NCBI RefSeq assembly: GCF_007752935.1
Contig: NZ_CP036319.1
Location: forward strand, 6,747,155-6,811,154
Direction: 5' to 3'
DNA: 64,000 bases
DNA from: Crateriforma conspicua
GTDB lineage: Bacteria > Planctomycetota > Planctomycetia > Pirellulales > Pirellulaceae
The translations under genes and the position numbers were made by a program. Positions 1 to 8,124 of this stretch are shown here, one piece after another. The notes beneath the pieces were generated by a model. It saw nothing but the letters and a program-made list of their open reading frames with translations. It searched no databases and was not told the DNA's origin. Positions within the stretch are counted from its first letter, which is position 1; each line of letters begins with the position of its first letter.

Positions 1-984
1 TCCAACGACATGATCCCGGACTCTCCGTCGCCAGGCGTCTATGGATACGACGACCACGGTGCATTCAATTGCTCCGGCGAACAAATGCCAGTCCACGACG
101 ATTCCGATCGTGCCATCGCGTTCATCGAACAAGCGAATCAAAACGACCAACCTTTTTTCATCAACCTGTGGATTCACGAACCCCATACGCCCTTTCACGT
201 GATTCCAAAGTACCGCTGGCAATTTCGTGACGCGGGTCTATCCGAAGCCGATGAGATCTATGCGGCGGTACTCGCCCATGCCGACGACCGCATCGGCGAA
301 GTGCTGGACGCATTGGACCGTTTCGGAATAGCCGACAACACACTGGTCATCTTTAGTTCCGACAACGGCCCCGCACGTGCATCACGCCCAACATCACTGC
401 AATTGACCTATGACACGGCGACTGGTGCCGGATTCGGGATCGCCGCATCCAAAGGCATCACCGCTGGCCGAAAAGGCTATAAAAATTCGCTGTTCGAAGG
501 CGGCATCAACGTTCCTTTCATCGCACGCTGGCCGGGCAAGATACGGGCCGGTGCGATCGACCCCGACTTGATGATTTCGGCCGTGGATCTGTTGCCAACC
601 TTTTGTGAGATTGCCCACGCCGAACTTCCCGATTCGTATCAGGGCGACGGAATCAGCCAAGCGGCGTATCTGGACGGCGACGCTCCCAAGGGACGCGCCA
701 AACCGCTGTACTGGAAACTCCGATCGTCCTGGCCGCCCTCCAAATCGAGTCCACACCACTGGGCGTCGTACTGCATTGTCCAAGACAAATGGAAGCTGTT
801 GGCCAATGCCGACGGTTCCTATGCCGAACTGTATGACATCGTCAAAGATCCCATGGAATTGGTCGACGTCCGGGCATCCAATCATGAAGTCACGCAGCGT
901 CTGAAAGAGCAACTGGATGATTGGAAATCGACGCTACCCGCGTCACCCGATCCCATGTTCTTTTCCGAACTGCGATCCCCGTGA
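1..984 (+). CDS. Sulfatase, 3' part (5' end outside window)
   Basis: This is the C-terminal part of a type I sulfatase that hydrolyses sulfate esters. The reading frame is open to the first base of the window (codons for S-N-D precede the first ATG at 10), so the ATG is probably not the start. The formylglycine cysteine motif and first metal ligands lie upstream. Visible family features are the INLWIHEPHTPF stretch, the metal-binding motif FSSDNGP, the EGGINVPFIARWPGK segment and a C-terminal ELYDIVKDPMEL block in which such sulfatases summarise the small C-terminal domain. It converges on the GH29 operon, with 65 bp between stop codons. The substrate cannot be told. The family call is sure; completeness cannot be judged. 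Confidence 0.93.
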   Translation, partial: SNDMIPDSPSPGVYGYDDHGAFNCSGEQMPVHDDSDRAIAFIEQANQNDQPFFINLWIHEPHTPFHVIPKYRWQFRDAGLSEADEIYAAVLAHADDRIGEVLDALDRFGIADNTLVIFSSDNGPARASRPTSLQLTYDTATGAGFGIAASKGITAGRKGYKNSLFEGGINVPFIARWPGKIRAGAIDPDLMISAVDLLPTFCEIAHAELPDSYQGDGISQAAYLDGDAPKGRAKPLYWKLRSSWPPSKSSPHHWASYCIVQDKWKLLANADGSYAELYDIVKDPMELVDVRASNHEVTQRLKEQLDDWKSTLPASPDPMFFSELRSP

Positions 985-1049
985 ATCAGACGCAGGAATC
1001 AATACCAGCAAGTTGACACCACGCGACGGCGGCGGTGCGGATGATTAAA

Positions 1050-2156
1050 TCAGCGCAGCCGTCGACCGACTTCGCGCAAGGTGGCAACGTCATCGGGATG
1101 AATCGATCCGTCGGGCAAAGGCCCGGTGTTCAGCAACAGGTTGGCCGGAATCTGTGATGCATTGTCCAGCATCTGCATCACCTGGTCAGCCGACTTGTGT
1201 TTGCCGTTGTCACTTTCCTTGTAGCCCCATCCGTGCGGCTGCAACGTGTCACACAACTCCAGCGGCACATCGGATTCGCCCTTCCAGTTTCGCTCGGGCG
1301 CTTTGAAGTCCTCGTTTCCCAACAGGCCTTGCTTATACGACACCAACACTTGTGGCTGCAACGACCAGATGTGCTCGTACAGTTCCTGGGTCTTGAACTG
1401 TTCGATCTTGGCTTGCCGCGACTTGGGAACACCGATGCCGTCCAACCAAATCCCCGCAATCGGTCCATAATTGGTCAACAATTCGGTAACCTGGTTCTTC
1501 ATAAATTCGACGTAGATCTGAAGATCATGCGTTTTGCCTTGCACATAATGCGTCTCCGGCGGATCGTACTTGGGTCGCGCGGAACCACCCCAACCCCAGT
1601 TGTTGGGCGCATGGGGATGCCGCCAGTCGCGACCATGCGAATAGTACAAAAAGAACCCCAACCCTTTGGCCTGACATTGCTCCGCCAATTCGGCGACCAA
1701 ATCTCGCTTGGCCGGTGTGTTGGTGCTTTTGAATTCCGTGTACTTCGAATCAAACAGGCAAAAGCTGTCGTGGTGACGAGTCGTGATGTTGATGTACTTC
1801 ATTTGCGCGTCCAGCGCCAAATCGGTAATGAAGTCGGCATCAAACTTTTCTGCCGTGAAACGATCCGCCAGTTTCGCATAGTCGGCGACACGAATTTTCT
1901 CGTTGATTTGCACCCATTCGCCTCGGCCCAACAGCGAGTACAAGCCGTAGTGCAGAAACAAACCGAACTTGGCGGATTCAAACCACTCAATCGCCGCACC
2001 ACGCGGGTCCTTCGCAAAAGCGGTCTTCATGCCGGCCAAGTAGGAGGGCGGATCCGCAGGCGTTTCGTCCGCTGTGCAACGATCGCCCCAGGAAAACGCC
2101 GATGCGGCAAACGCCGCCTGAAGGACTCGTCGACGATTGAGTTTTTGCGAATACAT
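1050..2156 (-). CDS. Alpha-L-fucosidase, GH29, short form (368 aa)
   Basis: This is a retaining exo-glycosidase that releases terminal alpha-L-fucose. I chose the ATG at 2156, not the longer frame to 2192, because a GAGAG sequence precedes it and the protein then opens with a basic NRRRVLQAAFA signal that resembles a twin-arginine leader. GH29 landmarks are FGLFLHYGLYS (about 64-73), TTRHHDSF (125-132) and GIWLDGIG, in which Asp239 is the likely nucleophile. The protein ends soon after the barrel (LLLNTGPLPDG), so it lacks the C-terminal beta domain of its two neighbours. It is the last gene of the fucI-GH29-GH29-GH29 operon, 74 bp after the preceding stop. A related alpha-L-sugar such as L-galactose is possible as substrate. 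Confidence 0.9.
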   Translation of the reverse strand: MYSQKLNRRRVLQAAFAASAFSWGDRCTADETPADPPSYLAGMKTAFAKDPRGAAIEWFESAKFGLFLHYGLYSLLGRGEWVQINEKIRVADYAKLADRFTAEKFDADFITDLALDAQMKYINITTRHHDSFCLFDSKYTEFKSTNTPAKRDLVAELAEQCQAKGLGFFLYYSHGRDWRHPHAPNNWGWGGSARPKYDPPETHYVQGKTHDLQIYVEFMKNQVTELLTNYGPIAGIWLDGIGVPKSRQAKIEQFKTQELYEHIWSLQPQVLVSYKQGLLGNEDFKAPERNWKGESDVPLELCDTLQPHGWGYKESDNGKHKSADQVMQMLDNASQIPANLLLNTGPLPDGSIHPDDVATLREVGRRLR

Positions 2157-2230
2157 CGAACAGACTCTCGTTCTCTGGTGGGTGATCAACAAGGCGGGCG
2201 GAACGCAGAAAAAACCTATTGCGACGCTTG

Positions 2231-3982
2231 TTAGGGCTGTTTCACTTCGGTCAGTTCGACCCGGCGCAGATTCATCGGATGCCAGTGATCCACATCAGGC
2301 CTTAAGGTGATTCGAATCTTGCCTGAATCGGAAACTGTCATCGTTCCCAGATCGACCTCGGCATAGTTGCCATAGCCTCCCGTCGACGACGCGGTAGCGT
2401 GAAGCGATTCGCCTGGTGCCGTGACGATGAACCGCGTTTCGGGTTGTTCGACCGACAATTCGGCACGAACCCGGAACGTTGCCGGATGATCCAATTCAAC
2501 ATTCCATTCCAGCCATGCCTGTCGATCGTGCCAGTATCCGATGTGCGCTATGTCGTCGTGGTATCGGATCCCCGCCTGGCGTGCACCTTCGTTGTTGTGG
2601 ATGTAGGCGTCACGGGCGTTCAGCGTCAGCCTGCCGTTTTCATCCGGGTGTGGCAAACGCTTCTCGATCTTCAGTTCGCCTTCCACTTCCAACACGATCA
2701 CCGATGCGATGTCGTCCGGTGCCTCCATCGGCAGGGACACCGACACGCCCTTGTCCGTGTTTTCGGCCATAATCGTCCGACCGTCGGCCAGCAAACGGGC
2801 TTCGCGAACGGTGTTCTTCAACTCGGGAACCGTTAGCGCCAGATCATCCGGCCAGTCGAAGACGTGCAAAAACAGGTGCGTGGTTTCGCCGGTCGTCTTC
2901 ATGGTGCATCGTCCCCACGCCAAATCCGACAACGGACTGGCTTGGGTACCTTCGATGGACTGCCGATTCACCTTCATCCATTGACCGATTCGTTTCAGCC
3001 TTTCGACCGCTTGGGGCAACAAGTCGCCACGTCCGGTCGGACTGACGTTCAACAAATAGTTCCCGCCCTTGCTGGCGATGTCGATCAGATTGCGGATCAG
3101 CGTCTCGGACGACTTAAAATCCTGGTCGATTGCTTTGTAGCCCCAACTGCCACTGATGGGCATACAGACTTCCCAGTCTTGATCCGCCGGCGGCGTGTCA
3201 GGAATGTGACGTTCGAATGTCTTGTAGTCACCCGGATAATCCTCGCCCAGTCGATCGTTGGTGACGACCTTGGGCTGTAATCGCGTCAATGAATGCAGGC
3301 TGTCGAACGATTCACGACTCATTTTACGAGGCGTGTCCCACCAAAAGATTCCGATCGGCCCATATTCGGTCAGCAGTTGCCGGACCTCCGGAACAGCTTT
3401 TTCACGCACATAGATATCGCTACTGACCCGCTGAAGGTTCTTGTCCCAGTTATTCCCGAAACCACCGGGATGGTGCCAGTCTTGCGCTTGCGAATAGTAG
3501 AAACCGAAGCGGATATCTTGCCGCTGACATTCTTCGGCCAACTCTTTCATGATGTCGCGACCAAAGGGGGTCGCGTCGACCACGTTGAACGGATTGACGT
3601 GCGAATCAAACATCGCAAACCCGTCATGATGCTTGGCGGTGATGATCAGGTACTTCATCCCCGCTTCTTTTGCCAAGCCGACAAACTTGCTGGCATCAAA
3701 TTCCGTCGGATTGAACCGCGCCGCATACTGTTCGTATTCGGCGATCGGAATCTTGCCTCGGTTCATCATCCATTCAGCGCTATTGGGCAATTCTTCACCG
3801 CGATAGCGACCGCCGGTCACCGAATAGATCCCCCAGTGGACGAACATGCCAAACTTGGCTTCGCGCCACCACGCCATGCGTTGATCCCGATCGGAACTCG
3901 GGCTTTCAGCAACCGCGGGTGTCAATGCCAGCAGCGATGCAACGACGAATAGACACAAACAGGCGAACGTTGAATTTCTCAT
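2231..3982 (-). CDS. Alpha-L-fucosidase, GH29, with C-terminal beta domain (583 aa)
   Basis: This is a second GH29 enzyme of the operon. The start is placed at ATG 3982 because it gives a clean signal peptide (MRNSTFACLCLF to PAVA) and avoids overlap with the preceding gene, whose stop is at 3990. The barrel shows FGMFVHWGIYS (44-54), ITAKHHDGFAMFDS (114-127) and IGIFWWDTP with the likely nucleophile Asp216. LLNVSPTGRGDLLP closes the barrel. After about residue 445 comes an extra beta-rich domain (RDAYIHNNEGARQAGIRYH onward) of carbohydrate-binding appearance, probably for attachment to the polymer. It is paralogous to the adjacent upstream GH29 gene. Secretion to periplasm or outside is inferred from the signal peptide. 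Linkage specificity is unknown. Confidence 0.92.
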   Translation of the reverse strand: MRNSTFACLCLFVVASLLALTPAVAESPSSDRDQRMAWWREAKFGMFVHWGIYSVTGGRYRGEELPNSAEWMMNRGKIPIAEYEQYAARFNPTEFDASKFVGLAKEAGMKYLIITAKHHDGFAMFDSHVNPFNVVDATPFGRDIMKELAEECQRQDIRFGFYYSQAQDWHHPGGFGNNWDKNLQRVSSDIYVREKAVPEVRQLLTEYGPIGIFWWDTPRKMSRESFDSLHSLTRLQPKVVTNDRLGEDYPGDYKTFERHIPDTPPADQDWEVCMPISGSWGYKAIDQDFKSSETLIRNLIDIASKGGNYLLNVSPTGRGDLLPQAVERLKRIGQWMKVNRQSIEGTQASPLSDLAWGRCTMKTTGETTHLFLHVFDWPDDLALTVPELKNTVREARLLADGRTIMAENTDKGVSVSLPMEAPDDIASVIVLEVEGELKIEKRLPHPDENGRLTLNARDAYIHNNEGARQAGIRYHDDIAHIGYWHDRQAWLEWNVELDHPATFRVRAELSVEQPETRFIVTAPGESLHATASSTGGYGNYAEVDLGTMTVSDSGKIRITLRPDVDHWHPMNLRRVELTEVKQP

Positions 3983-3989
3983 CTCGGGC

Positions 3990-5789
3990 TTACTCTTGAT
4001 TCGCATCGCTCATCAGTTCAACGGGATCGAATTGGATGGACTTCAGACTGGCCGATTCCACATCACCGTCGATGCAGCGGGCGAACACTGAATAGGTTCC
4101 CGGTTCTGGAAACGACAACCAACCGATTGGAAAAGCTTGATAGTTGTGCGAGGCGTTCTGTTGATTCTGGATTTTTTCGCCACCATCGATGCCCACCTGC
4201 CATACCAGCCGTCCCGTTCCGGAATAGACCAGATCGACCTGGTAAGTACCGGCGCGATGCACATCCAGTTTCCAGACGGCCCGACCGTCGCCTCCGAAAT
4301 CATGAACATGAACGACGCCCTTCCACTCGCCAAACTTCTCCATCCAGCGACGCTTCTCCTTCACCGCATGGTCCGCTTCGGCAAACTCTGCCAAGACTTC
4401 GGTGCTTTGTGCAGGATCGACCGCCCAAACCGGATCCACTTTCGGCGGTGATTTCAAATCCAGCTGAATCACTGACACCAAAGGATCGACCGGACGTGGT
4501 GGTAATTCGATGACCGCCCATTCTTGTTCACTTCGAAACGGAAGGGAGTCGGAAGAATCCGCACCAAGCAGTCGGGCCGATTGAATCGACGTCAACAGAT
4601 TCGGGACATACAAACGTCCGTCATCGGGCCAGCGGAACACACACAAAAACAAGGTGTTGTCATTGCGGGTCACATCCCCCCAGGGCAACGCATGCTGCCA
4701 CGGGGATGCATCGGTTCCGTAGATCACTTGTGGATAACGTCGAATCCAGTCGCCCGCCGCTTTCAGGGACGCGGCCGCCCGGCCAGGCACACTGCCATCG
4801 CCTTTGGGTCCGATGTTCAGCATGTAGGTGCCACCGCGACCGACACAGGCGACCAATCGCTTCAGAATTTCCTTAGGAGATTTCCAGTTTTCGTCATACC
4901 ACGCATAGGCCCAGGAATCATTGGTGGTGTCCACACTTTCCCACATACCGGGAACATTTTGATGCGGGACTTCCATATCACCCAGCGTTTGATAATCCCC
5001 CAACCCGTGACCAGCCCGACCGGACACCAGAGCATTCGGTTGGTTTTTGTGAACCAGTTCCACCAGTTGCTGGACGTAGTGTTTGGGCATCTTTCCCGGC
5101 GTGTCAAACCACACCAATTCGATCGGGCCGTATTTGGTTGTGATCTCGTTGACTTGTGGCAAACACTTGTTGACAAAGTAATCATCGAAAGTCGCGACTT
5201 GTCCCTGATCGTCCACTTTGGGGCCGTTGCCACCGCCGGGGAACGTCCAATCCTGGTTATGTGAATAGTAAAAACCAATCCCCAGTCCGGCATCCCGGCA
5301 CGCATCGGCCAGTTCCCCCATCGGATCACGCTGCCACGGCGTCGCATCGGCGATATTGAAATCACACACGTCCGAATCGTACATCGCAAATCCGTCGTGA
5401 TGCTTTGCGGTGATCACGATGTATTTCATTCCCGCATTTTTGGCGATGGCGACGATCTTTTTGGCATCAAAGTCCACCGGATTGAACCGCTTGGCCAATT
5501 GCTTGTACTCGTCGACGGGAATACCGGCCATGCGTGGGTTCATGATCCATTCGCCGATGCCGTAATAGGTCTTTCCGTCGACCTGATTACCCAGCATCGA
5601 ATACAGCCCCCAATGAATGAACATCGCATAGTTGCCTTCGTCGAACAGTTGCCCCCGGCGGGCGTTTTCGGCACGAAGTTTCACCACCGATTCGCCCCAC
5701 ATCTGATCCATCGCCTGTTGGCCTTGGACAGTGGCGTTCTGGGCCGCGACGGTCATAACGGCGATCAACAACAGGACAAAATTTCGCAT
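3990..5789 (-). CDS. Alpha-L-fucosidase, GH29, with C-terminal beta domain (599 aa)
   Basis: This GH29 enzyme directly follows fucI. The ATG at 5789 is preferred over the open frame to 5960, which would overlap fucI. It has a good ribosome-binding site (GAAGGAAG just upstream) and a signal peptide (MRNFVLLLIAVMTVAAQ). Family motifs are YAMFIHWGLYSMLG (54-67), ITAKHHDGFAMYDS (126-139) and ELVWFDTPGK, where Asp229 is the likely nucleophile. The C-terminal part from about residue 490 contains a domain with GTYQVDLVYSGTGRLVWQV and GTYSVFARC, a beta-sandwich appearance shared loosely with the next gene. The stop lies 7 bp before the next start, so the two are surely co-transcribed. The substrate is alpha-L-fucose or a close relative. 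Confidence 0.92.
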   Translation of the reverse strand: MRNFVLLLIAVMTVAAQNATVQGQQAMDQMWGESVVKLRAENARRGQLFDEGNYAMFIHWGLYSMLGNQVDGKTYYGIGEWIMNPRMAGIPVDEYKQLAKRFNPVDFDAKKIVAIAKNAGMKYIVITAKHHDGFAMYDSDVCDFNIADATPWQRDPMGELADACRDAGLGIGFYYSHNQDWTFPGGGNGPKVDDQGQVATFDDYFVNKCLPQVNEITTKYGPIELVWFDTPGKMPKHYVQQLVELVHKNQPNALVSGRAGHGLGDYQTLGDMEVPHQNVPGMWESVDTTNDSWAYAWYDENWKSPKEILKRLVACVGRGGTYMLNIGPKGDGSVPGRAAASLKAAGDWIRRYPQVIYGTDASPWQHALPWGDVTRNDNTLFLCVFRWPDDGRLYVPNLLTSIQSARLLGADSSDSLPFRSEQEWAVIELPPRPVDPLVSVIQLDLKSPPKVDPVWAVDPAQSTEVLAEFAEADHAVKEKRRWMEKFGEWKGVVHVHDFGGDGRAVWKLDVHRAGTYQVDLVYSGTGRLVWQVGIDGGEKIQNQQNASHNYQAFPIGWLSFPEPGTYSVFARCIDGDVESASLKSIQFDPVELMSDANQE

Positions 5790-5844
5790 GGGACTTCCTT
5801 CAAGCTTGGACAACCACGGTATTGCGTTTGACATCGATGCCGGT

Positions 5845-7653
5845 TCAGCGGCGACCATACATGGGTCCAAAGTTCTGGCAGGCGCGAAAATCGGCTGATT
5901 CCAAATTGTCGGTACCGAACAGGTTCCAAGCACTCGGACGGAAAACTCGCTCCGGTTCAACGTTGTGCATGTAGACCGGGATCCGCAGAATCGACGCCAG
6001 CGTGATGAACAAATGCCCGACGTGCCCGGCGGTCATGACGCAGTGATTGGCCCCCCAGTGGTTCATCACTTCGTAGGTCGACGTGAACGCGCCCCGTTGG
6101 GTCAATCGCGGTGCAAACCACGTCGTCGGCCAAGTCGGGTTGGTCCGCTGATCCAGCTTGTCATGAACCGTGTCGGGAAGTTCCACCGTGCTGCCTTCGG
6201 CAATCTGCAGCGCCGGCCCCATTCCATCGACAAGATTGATGCGTGTCATGGTCGCCGGCATCCCGCCCTTGGTCTTGAACCGAGTGCTCATCCCGCCGCC
6301 CGGGAAGTATTCCGTCACCGAGGGATGCCAGGTGGTGACGTCCAGGCAATCGTTGACTTCGTCGTCGGTGATTTCCCAGAACGGCTTCATCGTCGGCCGC
6401 CCCTCGGCGTCGGTTTGTTGACCGGTACCATCCAAAGCGGCAGGCCCTGAATTGATCAGGTGCAACAATCCGTCTTGGGCTGCCCCGTCCAATTGGTAAC
6501 CGTCGCAAGCGGCGGCCACCGCATCGGGGCTCCAGTAGGTTCGCAGGTCGGCAAAGATCTGGGCGGTGTTGGTCAGCAAATGGCCGAACAACATGGTTGC
6601 GGCATTCAAGGCATCGTTTTCGGTTGCCACGATGTAGGGCGTTCGTTTGCCGTTCCAATCAAACGATGAATTCAGGATCGCTTCCAGGAAATCGCCGTTG
6701 GGAAAGTGGTCGGTCCACTGACGCTGGCCTTGGAATCCGGCTGCGATGGCTTGGTGACCATGCGACTGTTCGCCCAATCCTTGATCGGCCAGCTTTGGGT
6801 TGCCCACCATCAGGTCTCGAGCAATCAGAGACATCTTCACGCTATCGGCCCATTCGCTATCCAACTGCTCGCGATTGCGTCGGGTTTCGGGCGTGTTGTA
6901 ATCTTCGCCTTCGGGACATTTCTCTTTGACCCAAGCCAGAGCGCTTTCAAATTCCTGGGCGTCGTACTGTCCCTTTTGCATTCGACCGACGAACTCGGTC
7001 ATGTCGATGTCTTCGACTCGCATGCCCAACCACTTTTCCCAGAACTCGTGGTTGACGACCGACCCGGCGATTCCCATCGATGTTCCGCCCATCGACAAGT
7101 AGGCTTTGCCACGCATCAGCGCCACGGCCAAGCCGCACTGTGCAAAGCCAAGGATTTTGTTGCGGACGTCGTCGGGCAATTCCGTGTCACCGGCCGACTG
7201 CACATCGCGACCATAGATTCCAAAAGCCGGAATGCCCTTTTGCGTGTGACCGGCCAGAACCGCCGCCAAATACACCGCACCGGGCCGCTCGGTTCCGTTG
7301 AAGCCAAAGACCGCTTTGGGACGCAACGGATCCATGTCCATCGTTTCCGATCCATAGCACCAACACGGCGTGACCGTCAAAGAAACGCCGACATTTTGTT
7401 GCTGGAAATACTGTTCACACGCGGCCGCCTCGCGAACGCCACCGATGCACGATTCGGCGACGACGCACCGGACCGGATCACCGGTGGGATAGTGAAGATT
7501 GGACGAGATAAGTTCGGCCACACTATTGGCCAAATTCATCGTTTGGTCTTCCAGCGATTCACGAACCCCGCCAAGCCGACCATCGATGGTGGGGCGGATG
7601 CCGATCGCGGGAAGCGGTTCTTGAAAGACGGTGGGGGATACTTGGCGAGACAT
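5845..7653 (-). CDS. fucI: L-fucose isomerase (602 aa)
   Basis: This cytoplasmic isomerase converts L-fucose to L-fuculose, the first step of fucose catabolism; family members also act on D-arabinose. The full-length start at 7653 is kept because the typical N-terminal [14 protein letters not shown] block begins at residue 16 and would be lost at the next ATG. Active-site segments are present: VATENDALN with Glu345, [12 protein letters not shown] with Asp369 and [14 protein letters not shown] with His537, matching the metal-binding Glu, Asp and His of the family. There is no signal peptide, unlike its neighbours. It leads the operon, with the first GH29 gene starting 55 bp downstream. No fuculokinase or aldolase gene is in the window, so downstream metabolism lies elsewhere. 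Confidence 0.95.
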   Translation of the reverse strand: MSRQVSPTVFQEPLPAIGIRPTIDGRLGGVRESLEDQTMNLANSVAELISSNLHYPTGDPVRCVVAESCIGGVREAAACEQYFQQQNVGVSLTVTPCWCYGSETMDMDPLRPKAVFGFNGTERPGAVYLAAVLAGHTQKGIPAFGIYGRDVQSAGDTELPDDVRNKILGFAQCGLAVALMRGKAYLSMGGTSMGIAGSVVNHEFWEKWLGMRVEDIDMTEFVGRMQKGQYDAQEFESALAWVKEKCPEGEDYNTPETRRNREQLDSEWADSVKMSLIARDLMVGNPKLADQGLGEQSHGHQAIAAGFQGQRQWTDHFPNGDFLEAILNSSFDWNGKRTPYIVATENDALNAATMLFGHLLTNTAQIFADLRTYWSPDAVAAACDGYQLDGAAQDGLLHLINSGPAALDGTGQQTDAEGRPTMKPFWEITDDEVNDCLDVTTWHPSVTEYFPGGGMSTRFKTKGGMPATMTRINLVDGMGPALQIAEGSTVELPDTVHDKLDQRTNPTWPTTWFAPRLTQRGAFTSTYEVMNHWGANHCVMTAGHVGHLFITLASILRIPVYMHNVEPERVFRPSAWNLFGTDNLESADFRACQNFGPMYGRR

Positions 7654-8124
7654 GTCGAATCTGGGGATGGCGCAAAACCGTCACACACGGTGACTTCGGA
7701 AGTACCTGCCGGCGCAGGCCCGGGTCATGAATCACATGGTCGGCGGGCCAGGTCGGACGACGAGCCTAGATTCTACGACCGACCAAGCAATGGTGGGCTG
7801 CGACACGGCAGTAACAATCCACGACACCGTTGACCCGGCGTGGCGATTCCCATCACAAAGTGACAATTGGCCACACCTTGGATTTGCGTCAATCGAATAC
7901 GACCGATCGGTGGTCCGCACAGGCTCGTCGCAAAACATTAATCCGATGGCGTAGTCCACTGTTGCTGCGTCCGCGCCGACCTAGCAGACTGAGAATCCCC
8001 TTCGTTCCCACCTATCGATGCGCCCGGACCGCTGCGACAGCGTTTCTGCGCCGCGGCGTATCGCCAAGGCAAACGATTCTTGGCATCCAACGCCTGCCCC
8101 CCTGCCCCAACGACGAAACCTGCC
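7654..8124. promoter_or_regulatory. Divergent intergenic region between the fucI operon and the GH141-sulfatase-esterase unit
   Basis: These 471 bp separate two oppositely transcribed units and must hold both promoters. I see no convincing gene; the short frames here overlap on both strands and have no family features. A perfect 10-bp palindrome, ACCGATCGGT, lies at 7902-7911 and could be an operator, and a small ACCGT/ACGGT inverted repeat lies near 7679-7693. I cannot point to a trustworthy -35/-10 pair. Co-regulation of the two units is inference from the layout. Confidence 0.45.
7902..7911. promoter_or_regulatory. Perfect 10-bp palindrome, possible operator
   Basis: ACCGATCGGT reads identically on both strands and sits within the divergent promoter region, about 250 bp from fucI and 215 bp from the GH141-like gene. 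A palindrome of this length can occur by chance, and no second copy was noticed nearby, so the regulatory reading is only a suggestion. Confidence 0.18.

Noticed and set aside
1197-2234. 345-codon plus-strand frame opposite the first GH29 gene
   Set aside because: Shadow of the GH29 coding sequence; composition rich in Arg/Leu/Gln without motifs.
5790-5960. N-terminal extension of the third GH29 gene
   Set aside because: It would overlap the 3' end of fucI and place the signal peptide 57 residues inside the protein; ATG 5789 has a strong ribosome-binding site.
6706-7833. 375-codon plus-strand open frame opposite fucI
   Set aside because: It is the complement of the fucI frame, has no family features, and fucI is unmistakable. 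The high GC content leaves long antisense frames throughout this window.
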